A stretch of 64,000 nucleotides of DNA from VAZQ01 sp036557705. Lineage in GTDB: Bacteria > Pseudomonadota > Alphaproteobacteria > Rhizobiales > Xanthobacteraceae. The notes below the pieces were generated by a model. The model worked only from the letters and a program-made list of their open reading frames with translations. It searched no databases and had not been told where the DNA came from. The position numbers were made by a program, and so were the translations under genes. This document shows, in pieces, positions 55,604 through 64,000 of this stretch. The stretch spans positions 20,798 through 84,797 of the forward strand of contig DATBHB010000128.1 of NCBI GenBank assembly GCA_036557705.1, read 5' to 3'. The first letter of the stretch is position 1. The number at the start of each line of letters is the position of its first letter.

Positions 55604-57153
55604 CGCTCGTAGTTCATCTGCCGCTCAACGCGATCGATGCGGTCGTGAACCTGATCGGGCATGATTGGCACATTGCCATCCGCTTCACACCCGCATGCGG
55701 CCGCCATCGTCCCCAGAATAGCAGCCTGCGTCTCGTTGCGGCTCGCCAGCATGGCGAGCGTCGCATAGGCCAGCAGCGCATCTCCGGCGCCTACCGGATC
55801 GATCAAATCTTCGACAAAACTCTCCAAGACAAAAAAACTATCGAATGACGCGTGATCCGGGCTGGTGCACGTGATCACCCCGCGTTCGCCGAGTTTGAGG
55901 ATCAGAAGCTTGCATTGCGCTGCGTCGTAGATGCTATGCGAGAGCGTCCGAACTCCTGAATCCTGGTCTCCCAGCGCGAAGCGCGCCTCGCGCTCATTGG
56001 GTGTGATGAGGTCGAAGCCCTTGAAATCGGTAATATTGCCCCAGCGGCTTGCGACCTGGCTGTCGGCGACGCGATAAACGCCATGGGGAATCGCGCGCAC
56101 GAACGCCGGAATTGTTCTCCGGTTAAAGATGCCGTGGCGAAAATCGGAATAGATCAGGGCATCGGTGGACGTGCTGTGCACGCACTCGGTCATGGTCGCG
56201 AGAACAGTGTCGGGAATCGAACTGTTATCGAGAGTGTCGATCTTCAGCAGGCGGTACCCGCCGGTCACAATCGCATTCTTGTTGACGGTCGGCCGCGCCT
56301 GATCGACCTTTGAATTGACCTTGATGCCGGATGCGCTCAAGTCGTCGATGACGAAATTACCGTAATCGTCGGCTCCGAGTACTGTCGTGAATGTCACGTC
56401 GGCGCCGGCCGCGCGGCAATGCTTGGCGACAATAGCAGCGCCGCCGATATAATCGAGCTTGCGCTCGAACAGCACCGACATGGTCGGGGTTTTCGTCTGC
56501 CCGCCGATCATGGCGCAGTGCGTGTAGCTGTCTACGATGGTGTCGCCCACGACGTGGACTCGGTGGCTGCCAAGCTGGTCGAGGGTCCGGCGGAGGTCGT
56601 CGAAACTGACGTCGTCGCGTTCCATCACGATTTGCAGCTTCTCGAGCTTGAGCGAGGGCGCCGTCTGCTTGAGAAGCTGGCTCGACGAATAGACGATATC
56701 TCCCGGAGTGAACAGGATATCTCCGCCATAAGCGCGGACGGTCTCGGCCTCTTCATTGGTCGCCGGCGGAAGACCGTTCGCCGTATATTCGTAGCCTTTT
56801 GCCAGATAATCCGGCTGGATTATTTTCAAATTGTCGATGGGCGTGGCATTCGGATCGATCAGAACGTAATCGATCATCTCGAATGCAGCGAGGTTGACGG
56901 CGCGCAGATCCTGGGGGACGTGAGGGCGGTGTGTCCCCTTCGCAATATGCCGGTCCGCGGTGATGCTGGCGATCAGGATGGGCGCCTTGCTCTTGGCGTA
57001 GAGGAGATGACGTACGTGGCCGGGGTGCACCACGTCGAACACGCCGTGACACATGATGACCTTTTCCCGCCGCGGCATCGGCCCGATCAGGTCGCGAATT
57101 TCTTCCGGATTCCTGATCTTCTGCTTGATGCGCTGTGTCAGCGATTCCAGCAT
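55600..57153 (-). CDS. bifunctional cytidylyltransferase-PfkB kinase, HldE domains in reverse order
   Basis: A 517-residue fusion. Residues about 30-165 form a nucleotidyltransferase domain with HGVFDVVHPGH (HxGH type). Residues about 200-517 form a PfkB/ribokinase domain with VVGDTIVDSY and the catalytic DPVGAGDALL. HldE of the ADP-heptose pathway has the kinase first and the nucleotidyltransferase last; here the order is swapped. Start ATG at 57153, one base after the upstream gene ends. With GmhA- and GmhB-like neighbours it probably phosphorylates a heptose-7-phosphate at C1 and later activates it with a nucleotide. Confidence 0.85.
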   Translation of the reverse strand: MLESLTQRIKQKIRNPEEIRDLIGPMPRREKVIMCHGVFDVVHPGHVRHLLYAKSKAPILIASITADRHIAKGTHRPHVPQDLRAVNLAAFEMIDYVLIDPNATPIDNLKIIQPDYLAKGYEYTANGLPPATNEEAETVRAYGGDILFTPGDIVYSSSQLLKQTAPSLKLEKLQIVMERDDVSFDDLRRTLDQLGSHRVHVVGDTIVDSYTHCAMIGGQTKTPTMSVLFERKLDYIGGAAIVAKHCRAAGADVTFTTVLGADDYGNFVIDDLSASGIKVNSKVDQARPTVNKNAIVTGGYRLLKIDTLDNSSIPDTVLATMTECVHSTSTDALIYSDFRHGIFNRRTIPAFVRAIPHGVYRVADSQVASRWGNITDFKGFDLITPNEREARFALGDQDSGVRTLSHSIYDAAQCKLLILKLGERGVITCTSPDHASFDSFFVLESFVEDLIDPVGAGDALLAYATLAMLASRNETQAAILGTMAAACGCEADGNVPIMPDQVHDRIDRVERQMNYER

Positions 57154-57154
57154 T

Positions 57155-58162
57155 TTATCCAGCCCCTTGCCGGCCCAGGTAATTGAACCAAGTCTTGGTG
57201 GCTTCCGCAATGGACTGCGGATCCCACAGCGGTGCGTGCTCCCAGCTGGCAATATCGCGCAGCATAATCTCTACCCCCTGCTCGAAGCTCACTTTGGGCT
57301 TCCAGCCGAGCATACCGACGATTTTGCCGATGTCCGCAAACGTGCAATCAGGCTCCCCGGGCCGCTTGGGGACGTAGACTATCTCGCCGCCAAGGAGCCT
57401 CACAAGCTCGTTGATCGATCGCGGATCGCCTGCTCCCAAGTTGAATCGCTGCCCGACGTGCGCCGTCTGCGCGGCAGCTAGAAAGGCCTTTGCCACGTCG
57501 GTCACATAAACGAAATCGCGCCGTTGCCTCCCGTCGCCGACAACCGTGAAGGGTTTCCCCGCAAGCTTCTGGCGAAGGAACACGCCGAACACGGCACCAT
57601 AGGCCCCGGTCGTTCGCACCCGCGGCCCATAGGCATTGAAGATGCAGATCGAGTTTGCCGGCAGGTCGTACACTCCATGCCAATGAAAAGCCGTTTGCTC
57701 GCCCAGGTATTTTGAAAGCGCATAGGGATATTGCGGCCGTATGGGGGCATCTTCGCTGGTGGGCGTTGCTGCCAGGCCATAGCAGGAGGACGAGGCTGCA
57801 TAGACGAACTTCTCGACGCCGGCATGGCGCGCACATTCGAGCACGCGCACAGTTCCTTGGACATTCACGTCCAGGTATTCTGTCGGCCGCTCGATCGAGG
57901 GCACGATGTCGCCAATTCCGGCCAGATGGAAAACATACTTCGCGTCCGCGAACGCCGGATCGTCGGCCGCAAGCGATCGAATGTCCCTCCAGCTGCAGAC
58001 AAGAGCGGGATCATCTGCGTGCTGCGCCAGATTGCTGGCATGCCCGCCCGCAAGATTGTCGATCACCCGAACCGCAAACCCGTGCTCGATAAGCAGGTCG
58101 ACGAGGTGGCTGCCGATGAACCCCGCCCCGCCGGTAACCACCGCGGCCGGTTTGCGGCTCAT
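57155..58162 (-). CDS. NAD-dependent sugar epimerase/dehydratase (SDR)
   Basis: A 335-residue extended SDR. TGGAGFIGSHLVDLL binds NAD; YAASSSCYG and YALSKYLGE carry the Ser and YxxxK catalytic pair; RRDFVYVTDVAKAF is typical of UDP-sugar epimerases and NDP-hexose dehydratases. The start at 58162 overlaps the stop of the next upstream gene by four bases. It acts on an NDP-sugar, possibly an NDP-heptose given the neighbours. Confidence 0.88.
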   Translation of the reverse strand: MSRKPAAVVTGGAGFIGSHLVDLLIEHGFAVRVIDNLAGGHASNLAQHADDPALVCSWRDIRSLAADDPAFADAKYVFHLAGIGDIVPSIERPTEYLDVNVQGTVRVLECARHAGVEKFVYAASSSCYGLAATPTSEDAPIRPQYPYALSKYLGEQTAFHWHGVYDLPANSICIFNAYGPRVRTTGAYGAVFGVFLRQKLAGKPFTVVGDGRQRRDFVYVTDVAKAFLAAAQTAHVGQRFNLGAGDPRSINELVRLLGGEIVYVPKRPGEPDCTFADIGKIVGMLGWKPKVSFEQGVEIMLRDIASWEHAPLWDPQSIAEATKTWFNYLGRQGAG

Positions 58163-59169
58163 GCCGCCTTCAGGCGCTTGAGCCGGCGCACGTTGAAATA
58201 AAAATCGTCGTGCATGCTGTTCGGCAGCTTGCCTTGGCGAAATGCCGAACACAGCTCTCGAACGGCATCCGCGATCGTGTGCCTGGGCGCAAAGCCAAGG
58301 ACGCGGCGGACCTTGTCTGAATTGATGTGATAGGAGCGGATGTCATCGGTCGGCGTGGTGACGATCTCGATACGTTCGCGATCAGGAAATTCCTCACGCA
58401 CGACTTCTCTCACCAGCTCGGCAATCTCCATGATGGACATGTTCTGGTAACCGACATTGAAGACCGCGCCCTTGATGTTCTCGCTCGGCACCGTCAGGAA
58501 CAGCTCGACTGCATCGATATAGTCCTGGATATGCAAATTGGGGCGCAGTTGCGAACCGCCGAAAACAGTGATTTTGCTGTTATTAACGGCGTGATTGGCA
58601 AGAATGTTCACCGAAAGGTCCAGCCGCTGGCGCGGCGCAAAACCGCACACGGTTGCGGGCCGGAAGGTCACCCCGACAAACCGGTCATCGATATGCTTTG
58701 CAAGCAGCGGCTCGCAAAGCCCTTTGTATTTATTGTAGAGCGTAAGAGGCACCAACGGATGATCCTCGGTGACATTCGGCTGGTCGGAGACGCCATAAAC
58801 CGAGGATGAGGAGGCATAGACGAACCGCTTCACTCCGGCGTTCTTGGCAGCCAGCACCATGGGCTCGAATGCATCGTAATTAATCGAGGTAGAGAGCCTC
58901 TCGTCCAGCTCGAAGCTCGCGTCGTTGGAGATGCAGGCAAGGCTGACGAATGCATCATGGCCCGCAACAGCGGCTGCGAGTCGGGCCGTGTTGCGGATGT
59001 CGCCGGCGATGACCTTGAGATTGGGGTGCTTCGGCAAAAAATGGTCGCCGAAATACATGATGTCATAGACGGTGACTTTGTAACCGCGGGCCAGCAATTG
59101 CGGCACAAGGCGGCTGCCGCAGTAGCCCGCCCCGCCAGTTACGAAGATTCGTTCGAAAAGCCGGGTCAT
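58159..59169 (-). CDS. NAD-dependent sugar epimerase/reductase (SDR)
   Basis: A 336-residue extended SDR with TGGAGYCGSRLVPQLL, YASSSSVYG and YNKYKGLCE (YxxxK). LHIQDYIDAVELFL and the tail SMHDDFYFNVRRLKR are typical of SDR proteins in LPS/heptose clusters. It is paired with the next SDR (ATGA overlap) and follows the transaldolase gene by three bases, so the whole set is one transcript. Confidence 0.88.
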   Translation of the reverse strand: MTRLFERIFVTGGAGYCGSRLVPQLLARGYKVTVYDIMYFGDHFLPKHPNLKVIAGDIRNTARLAAAVAGHDAFVSLACISNDASFELDERLSTSINYDAFEPMVLAAKNAGVKRFVYASSSSVYGVSDQPNVTEDHPLVPLTLYNKYKGLCEPLLAKHIDDRFVGVTFRPATVCGFAPRQRLDLSVNILANHAVNNSKITVFGGSQLRPNLHIQDYIDAVELFLTVPSENIKGAVFNVGYQNMSIMEIAELVREVVREEFPDRERIEIVTTPTDDIRSYHINSDKVRRVLGFAPRHTIADAVRELCSAFRQGKLPNSMHDDFYFNVRRLKRLKAA

Positions 59170-59172
59170 CGT

Positions 59173-59907
59173 TCATGCCGCCGCTTTCGAGCGAATGGCG
59201 AACCCGCAGGCCTGCGCATCGCCATAGAACATTTCCACCGTCTCCCGCGAATACTCGATCAGATCCTTGCCGACGAGCGCGAGTTTGGCGAGAATGTCGT
59301 TGGTTGCAGTGATGATGTGACACCCGATTGCGTCCGCCTGGAAAATGTTGAGGAGTTCACGCGGGCTCGCCCAAAGGAGCTCGGCCTTGGGACGGCTTGC
59401 GAGCGCCTCGCGGCATGCCCTCATGTGCGGCACCGGATCGACTCCGGTATCGGCGATGCGCCCGGCGAAAACCGAGACGATCGCCGGTGTAGCAGGGCTC
59501 AGCGCATCTGCCACGTCGCGTACCTGCGCCACGGTCATCACCGCGGTCACGTTCAACGCGATGCCGTCCCGCGACATTCTGCGGATGACCGTCCCGGTGA
59601 ATTGGCCGTTCGTGCTCACCACCGGAATCTTGACGAAGACATTTCGCCCCCAGCCGGCGATAACGCGGCCTTGTTGCTCCATCCCGTCGAAATCGTCGGC
59701 GAACACCTCGAATGAGACCGGCCGGTCGGGAATGGCAGCAAGCACCCGCCGCGCGAATGCCTCATAATCGCTTACTCCCGCCTTGCGCATCAGAGTCGGG
59801 TTGGTCGTAAAACCGCGGATCAGGGGATTTGCGCGCATGGCCAGCATCCCGTTAAGGTCCGCTCCGTCGGCGAACAGCTTGACCTTGAGCTCATCGAGTC
59901 GGGTCAT
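59173..59907 (-). CDS. transaldolase-family protein
   Basis: A 244-residue (beta/alpha)8 class I aldolase of the small transaldolase/fructose-6-phosphate aldolase group. FTTNPTLMRKAG (Thr-Asn-Pro motif) and the Schiff-base Lys in VFVKIPVV are present, with NVTAVMTVAQ and FAGRIADTG. The ATG at 59907 overlaps the phosphatase gene by 17 bases; a TTG four codons earlier is possible. In this cluster it could make or consume sedoheptulose-7-phosphate or a longer ketose. Confidence 0.88.
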   Translation of the reverse strand: MTRLDELKVKLFADGADLNGMLAMRANPLIRGFTTNPTLMRKAGVSDYEAFARRVLAAIPDRPVSFEVFADDFDGMEQQGRVIAGWGRNVFVKIPVVSTNGQFTGTVIRRMSRDGIALNVTAVMTVAQVRDVADALSPATPAIVSVFAGRIADTGVDPVPHMRACREALASRPKAELLWASPRELLNIFQADAIGCHIITATNDILAKLALVGKDLIEYSRETVEMFYGDAQACGFAIRSKAAA

Positions 59908-60469
59908 GGGGCTGGCCAATCTCCGTTCGGGACAAAATCCAGGTTGTCGCTTCAGCGAGCGATTTCACGACGTGATTGGGACAAGGCGGAGGCTTTTCCG
60001 TGACATAGCCGAGATCGATGAATACCGTCCGGCAACCCGCGGCCGCCCCCGCCTCAACGTCACTCCAGCGATCCCCTACCATGAAGCTTGAGGAAAGATC
60101 GATCCCCAATTCGCTCGCTGCTGTGAACAACATGCCGGGTTCGGGCTTCCGGCAACCGCAGCAATCGCGTTCGGTGTGGAAACAGGCCTTGATTGCGTCG
60201 ACCGGCATTGCCGCGCCCAGCCGCCGGTGCATTTCCTCGACGACCTCGCGAGGGACGCGCGCGGCCCCCACGTCCGGCTGGTTGGTCACGACCACGACCG
60301 CCAATCCTGCCTGCTTGAATCGCTGCAGGCAGCCAGCAGCTTCCGGATAAAACCGGTACTCGTCGAGAGTGGTGGGCGCAAAGCTGCGGCCGTCGCGAAA
60401 CATCGGGATCACCAAAACGCCATCTCGATCGAGGAACACCGCTGCGCGGTGACCGGTTATGGCGCGCAT
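59891..60469 (-). CDS. GmhB-like heptose bisphosphate phosphatase (HAD)
   Basis: A 192-residue HAD phosphatase. AVFLDRDGVLVIP gives nucleophile and acid Asp; VVTNQPDVG, CRKPEPGML and MVGDRWSDVEAG complete HAD motifs II-IV. The Cys/His set (CFHTERDCCGCRKP) is the zinc loop typical of D,D-heptose 1,7-bisphosphate 7-phosphatase GmhB. Start at 60469; four bases from the GmhA-like gene. It supplies heptose-1-phosphate for nucleotide activation. Confidence 0.88.
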   Translation of the reverse strand: MRAITGHRAAVFLDRDGVLVIPMFRDGRSFAPTTLDEYRFYPEAAGCLQRFKQAGLAVVVVTNQPDVGAARVPREVVEEMHRRLGAAMPVDAIKACFHTERDCCGCRKPEPGMLFTAASELGIDLSSSFMVGDRWSDVEAGAAAGCRTVFIDLGYVTEKPPPCPNHVVKSLAEATTWILSRTEIGQPHDPTR

Positions 60470-60473
60470 CGGC

Positions 60474-61124
60474 TCACCACTTGGTCGCGCGGACCTGCAG
60501 CACGGGATGCGAGACGAGGCAGTGCCAAACAACCGCCTGGAACGCCTCGGCGAGAGGAGTGAGCCGCTTCGGCTCGACAGTGGGGACAATAATCACAACG
60601 TCGCCGCAGCGCGCCGTGTGGCCGCTGTCGCGGCCGACGACGCCGAGCACGCGCGCCCCGCGCGCTTTGGCGAGATCGACAGCCTTGACGATGCTGGTGC
60701 TGATGTTGCGTTCGCTGTCGCCGCCGCCGACCGAGAATACGAGAACGGCATCGTTCGCGCCGAGCCGGCTGATCTCGAGCCATCCGGTGAAAATCGTATC
60801 CAAGCCCTCGTCGTTGGCGCGCGCGGTCAGCTCGCAGACATTGTCGGTCGGGGTATAGGCTTCGATCCCGCACAGCTTGCGAAAATCGTTGACTGCATGG
60901 CTGCAGTTTCCGGCGCTGCCGCCGAGGCCGAGCAGAAATAATCGTCCCCCGCGCTGGCGAAGAGAAGCCAGTTCCAGGGCCATTTTCTCGATGATATTCG
61001 CATCCAACGAGCGCGATATCTCAAGCACATCGCCGAGGAATTCGGATGCATGTGACAATGCGAATCGTCCCTTGTCGAGGCCGCAATCCGCTAATCCCCT
61101 ATCGCCGCGTCTGATATCTGTCAC
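60474..61124 (-). CDS. GmhA-like sedoheptulose-7-phosphate isomerase (SIS domain)
   Basis: A 216-residue SIS-domain protein. GRLFLLGLGGSAGNCSHAVNDF and VFSVGGGDSERNIS are the phosphosugar loops, and ANDEG with SRLGANDAVL is as in GmhA. It isomerises sedoheptulose-7-phosphate to heptose-7-phosphate. Start GTG at 61124 abuts the TAG of the upstream membrane glycosyltransferase; no clear ribosome site, so translational coupling is likely. Confidence 0.85.
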   Translation of the reverse strand: MTDIRRGDRGLADCGLDKGRFALSHASEFLGDVLEISRSLDANIIEKMALELASLRQRGGRLFLLGLGGSAGNCSHAVNDFRKLCGIEAYTPTDNVCELTARANDEGLDTIFTGWLEISRLGANDAVLVFSVGGGDSERNISTSIVKAVDLAKARGARVLGVVGRDSGHTARCGDVVIIVPTVEPKRLTPLAEAFQAVVWHCLVSHPVLQVRATKW

Positions 61125-62885
61125 CTATTGTGGCGCATTTGAGGGCGACCTGAGAGCCAGCACACGGGGGCGCACGAAAGCGTATTTCACAAGCGCAGGC
61201 GACCGTGGATAAAGGGTCTGGCGCGGGAGCATCAGCCCCGGCTGCAACTCGGCGTCGGGAAAGACGGACTTGAGGTTTTCCGGAATTCCCGCGCTCCACC
61301 CCCAATCCCAGATGAGCACCGCGCCACGCCGCCTGACATCGGCAACGTCGATCCATGGACTGAGATCGGAATCGCCATGCACGATGACGTGGGGATGATC
61401 GGCGGAATAAACTGCAACGAGGTTGGCGGGGAACTCGCCGCCTGCGCCGGTCCCGAACTCGGCCCCGCCTACATAGACGAGCGGCTCGCCCGTCGTTTCA
61501 TGCCATTTCTGCGTGATAATGCCGGCCAGCAGCCGTCCTGGAAACTCCGTCGCCTTCGGACGGTCGTGGATGAACGACTCGAACAACTCGGTTACGGCAT
61601 AGGCGACAGGGAACGCCAGCAAAACTGCAACCGAGGCGACGGCGAACGCCCGCAGCTCGCCGAAATTGGCGGCCGGCCGCAGCCACATCAGCGCTGCCAG
61701 CGGCGCAAACGACCACAGCGGATACGCCCACATCGCTTGCGGGGAGCGCCCAAGCCCGATCGCAATCGCCGTCGTGAGCAGGAACGGTCCGAGCGCAAGA
61801 GCGGTGACATAGCGGCGGTTGAACGCGGCAACTTCGCCATCACGCGGGGCCGGCCCGACCTCGCCCTCATGGTGAGGAGCGCGCGCTCTTTGCGTGCGCG
61901 TCTCGAACCATGAGGGCGGGACGCGGCCGGTCGCCTCATCCTTCGAGACGGCGCGCCAAAAGGCGCGCCTCCTCAGGATGAAGTCCAGAGAGCAGCGCGC
62001 CCGATGCAGCAGATTCAACGGGATCGGAAACGGCTTGCCCCAGAAGAGAATCGCCAGCAGCGCGATCGCCGGCGACAGCGTGAATATGTTATTTGCGATC
62101 CATACGACCGGAAAAGTGAAATATTGATACCAATGCGCGACTTCGGGCGCCCTTTGATCGACATATCGGAACGGTAGAAAATCGTGGCCTACGAGCCACC
62201 ATAGATTGGGCGCCAATACCAGAACAAACACGGTTGTCATGAGGTAGGGACCCGCGGTGCGCCACCTTTTGCGTCCGAGGGGATCGAACAGCAGGAACAG
62301 CCCAAGCGTCGCTGCGAGGACGAATGCCGCGTATTTCGACCAGAACGCTCCTGCGAGGAATATGCCCGAAAGCACCCAGTTCAGGAGCCGCCCGTATTTT
62401 ACCGCGTGATAGAAAAACAGCCCGGTAAATGCCCAGAACGGCAATTGTATCTGATCGTGAGCAAACTTCACTGCCGAAAAGTTGTAGAAGTGGATTCCTT
62501 CGAGGACGACGACGGCGATGAGCGCGGTGATTTCATCGACGACTTCGCGTGCCAGCAGCCAGACGCCATAGAGACAGATTATGCTCGCGAGCGGCCCCAG
62601 CACGTAGACGGAGTCAATCTGCCCGGTCAGGCGGTATGTGATTTCGTCAATCCACCAAGGGAGCGGCGGATGCTTCCAGTAGCCAAGCTGCCATTCCTTG
62701 CCGAGCGCCAGCCCTTCAACCAGATCGATCTGCAAATTGGGACAGACCAGGATCGGCAGCACCGTCCAGACGACCAAGTGCACCCCGAGCAAGCAGGCTA
62801 GGACACGCCGCGGCGCGTGCATGGCCGCCGCGACGATGCCGGCGCCCCAATTCGCCGGCTTATGCCCAGCAATTGTCCGTTCCAT
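61125..62885 (-). CDS. GT39/ArnT-like membrane glycosyltransferase with in-frame repeat insert
   Basis: A 586-residue integral membrane protein (ATG at 62885; TTG at 62915 possible) with about 11 hydrophobic segments. The N-terminal loop has DLVEGLALGKEWQLGYWKHPPLPWW, whose Asp/Glu are typical of the GT-C periplasmic catalytic loop, and KFAHDQIQLPFW follows. It likely moves a sugar from a polyprenyl-phosphate to a periplasmic acceptor. Residues about 299-346 (ILRRRAFWRAVSKDEATGR to THHEGE-type sequence) are Arg-rich and read from a palindromic repeat at 61847-61990. First gene of the sugar operon. Confidence 0.85.
   Translation of the reverse strand: MERTIAGHKPANWGAGIVAAAMHAPRRVLACLLGVHLVVWTVLPILVCPNLQIDLVEGLALGKEWQLGYWKHPPLPWWIDEITYRLTGQIDSVYVLGPLASIICLYGVWLLAREVVDEITALIAVVVLEGIHFYNFSAVKFAHDQIQLPFWAFTGLFFYHAVKYGRLLNWVLSGIFLAGAFWSKYAAFVLAATLGLFLLFDPLGRKRWRTAGPYLMTTVFVLVLAPNLWWLVGHDFLPFRYVDQRAPEVAHWYQYFTFPVVWIANNIFTLSPAIALLAILFWGKPFPIPLNLLHRARCSLDFILRRRAFWRAVSKDEATGRVPPSWFETRTQRARAPHHEGEVGPAPRDGEVAAFNRRYVTALALGPFLLTTAIAIGLGRSPQAMWAYPLWSFAPLAALMWLRPAANFGELRAFAVASVAVLLAFPVAYAVTELFESFIHDRPKATEFPGRLLAGIITQKWHETTGEPLVYVGGAEFGTGAGGEFPANLVAVYSADHPHVIVHGDSDLSPWIDVADVRRRGAVLIWDWGWSAGIPENLKSVFPDAELQPGLMLPRQTLYPRSPALVKYAFVRPRVLALRSPSNAPQ
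61847..61990. repeat. palindromic element inside the GT39 coding sequence
   Basis: ACCTCGCCCTCATGGTGAGGAGCGCGCGCTCTTTGCGTGCGCGTCTCGAACCATGAGG, then GCCTCATCCTTCGAGACGGCGCGCCAAAAGGCGCGCCTCCTCAGGATGAA. Same family as 54457-54627. It is translated without a stop or frame change, adding about 45 Arg-rich residues between two membrane segments. Confidence 0.85.
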
Positions 62886-62915
62886 TACCGTTGGATGTGC
62901 CTTGAAAGAAATCAA

Positions 62916-63282
62916 TTTCGCATGGCTGCCTCATGCGAAACAAGCGACTGCGCCCCGCGTCGCGCTTCTGCCGAGCGCACCTGGGCCACCCGCCGGCCCA
63001 ACTCCCTTTCCGCCCGGCGCCCGCAACTACCGTGTTGCCAGAGTCCTTGTCCGCCACCACGGGGCGCTGTCATCCACAACGTCCGCTTTGCGGCCACAAG
63101 TTCTGGACATATTCGCTGGAATGCCGGCTTGGATCGGCGCCCTACATTGGGAGCGGATGCAGCGATCATGCAGTGAACAAGAGAAATTGTCGCGTCTGTT
63201 GAGCAAGGACTATGTGCTTGCGAGAGCTAGGATCCGGGTCGTGGATTAATACCCCCGGAGGACCTTCGGAATGTTGTGAGCA
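62916..63282. other. intergenic region without a supported gene
   Basis: About 370 bases between the divergent GT39 and methyltransferase genes. Open frames here show no ribosome site or family motif. It should hold the promoter of the long sugar operon, but no clear -35/-10 pair stood out. Confidence 0.5.
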
Positions 63283-63921
63283 ATGGGCTTTAATCTCAGA
63301 AGAAGATTCCGGCGGACTCTCGGAAAAGCGCTCGCGATCCCGCTTTGCCGCACAGACAGCTTCGCGTCGCACCTGCCGATATTGCGGGAGGCGGTGGTCA
63401 GAAGCACCGGCCCGATTCTGGAATTGGGTTGCGGTGAGGGAAGCACACCGCTGCTGCACGAGCTTAGCTCGGAGGCGGACCGCTTTATTCTCACACTTGA
63501 TGACGACCCAATCTATCTTCGACAGTATGCTCGACAGTTCGCTTGCGAGCGTCACCATTTCGAGCAAGTGGATAACTGGGATGCGTCAGTGAGATCATGC
63601 GCAGCGACGATCTGGAGCACCATCCTCATTGATTCAGGCGATCCGGCGGATCGGCTCGTCGCGCTTCAGCTTTTGAAGGACCGGGGGGATTTTGTGGTCA
63701 TCCACGATTCCGAGGCATGGCCGCGCTGGAGCATTGGAGACTGCACTGAGGCATTCCACTCGTGGAGCGAATACGGCGTGGCCCCGTGGCTGGCACTCGG
63801 TACCCGCTTCCCCCTGACTGTGCTGGGCAGCAATCGCGCGGATTGCAACATCGATATTGCAGGTACACTCAGGCTGCGAACGTCGGGAGTGTCACCGGCT
63901 CCGCAGAAGCGCGAAAATTAA
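63283..63921 (+). CDS. class I methyltransferase-like protein
   Basis: A 212-residue protein. GPILELGCGEGSTPLLHEL is SAM motif I and FILTLDDDPIYLRQYA the acidic second strand; STILIDSGDPADRL and DFVVIHDSEAW continue the Rossmann pattern. The N-terminus is basic (LRRRFRRTLGK). The motifs resemble sugar or small-molecule O-methyltransferases of polysaccharide loci. It is on the opposite strand to the sugar operon and near the window end; the remaining 79 bases hold no gene I can support. Confidence 0.75.
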   Translation: MGFNLRRRFRRTLGKALAIPLCRTDSFASHLPILREAVVRSTGPILELGCGEGSTPLLHELSSEADRFILTLDDDPIYLRQYARQFACERHHFEQVDNWDASVRSCAATIWSTILIDSGDPADRLVALQLLKDRGDFVVIHDSEAWPRWSIGDCTEAFHSWSEYGVAPWLALGTRFPLTVLGSNRADCNIDIAGTLRLRTSGVSPAPQKREN

Positions 63922-64000
63922 CTAACCGAGGCAAGTTCGCGTCGATCAGGAATGGCACGTGGCCGGCTGGCACCTCCGGTCGCCGCCATCTCAAACGCGA

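Overview
This 64 kb window is a high-GC alphaproteobacterial chromosome segment, most like Bradyrhizobium or a close relative in the Hyphomicrobiales. The basis is codon and GC style, a tRNA-His without G-1 and with A73 (an alphaproteobacterial trait), abundant Tat-exported PQQ, molybdenum and cytochrome enzymes, and several families of short palindromic intergenic repeats. No phage or plasmid replication genes, IS transposases or CRISPR arrays were seen.

Layout. 1-5.0 kb: a periplasmic aldehyde/isoquinoline-type oxidoreductase (2Fe-2S subunit, molybdopterin subunit, tri-heme cytochrome c) flanked by two relics of the msrA C-terminus. 5.0-13.7 kb: a frameshifted oxalate/formate-type MFS gene, a bacterial GOLPH3-like gene, an alpha/beta-hydrolase relic, a Tat arylsulfotransferase-like protein, a double-VOC exported protein, a DUF1194 protein, the potassium transporter Kup and a methyltransferase. 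14-24 kb: two paralogous PQQ alcohol dehydrogenases, both with the Asp-aromatic-Asp motif of lanthanide enzymes, and a UbiD decarboxylase. Between the two dehydrogenases lies the most unusual part of the window: a same-strand array of about 15 tRNA or tRNA-like genes (15996-19398) wrapped around an RtcB RNA ligase gene, led by a small 63-residue ORF. Many of these tRNAs keep paired acceptor stems, CCA and anticodons but have abnormal bodies (C33 instead of U33, short D-arms, broken T-stems, a duplicated 3' half).

24-39 kb: a thioesterase and Idi pair, an MFS exporter, two adjacent sensory kinases (a REC-PAS-HWE-REC hybrid and a 2104-residue soluble hybrid kinase with eleven 92-residue HAMP-type repeats), small envelope/stress proteins, and a divergent pair of exported paralogs with an EF-hand-like loop. 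39-64 kb: a surface-polysaccharide region. It holds three glycosyltransferases (one WaaG-like), three tandem TIGR04372-type proteins, and a minus-strand gene run from 62.9 down to 48.4 kb. In transcription order the run encodes a GT39-type membrane glycosyltransferase, GmhA-like isomerase, GmhB-like phosphatase, transaldolase, two SDR epimerases, a cytidylyltransferase-kinase with HldE domains in swapped order, a Gfo/Idh oxidoreductase, a UDP-sugar dehydrogenase homolog lacking the catalytic Cys, a further SDR, a TPP-dependent E1 alpha/beta pair, a methyltransferase and an SDR. My inference is a dedicated pathway for an activated, modified heptose or higher-carbon sugar.

Palindromic repeats are frequent. 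One family has terminal inverted repeats (MITE-like). Another appears to have inserted in frame inside the GT39 gene.
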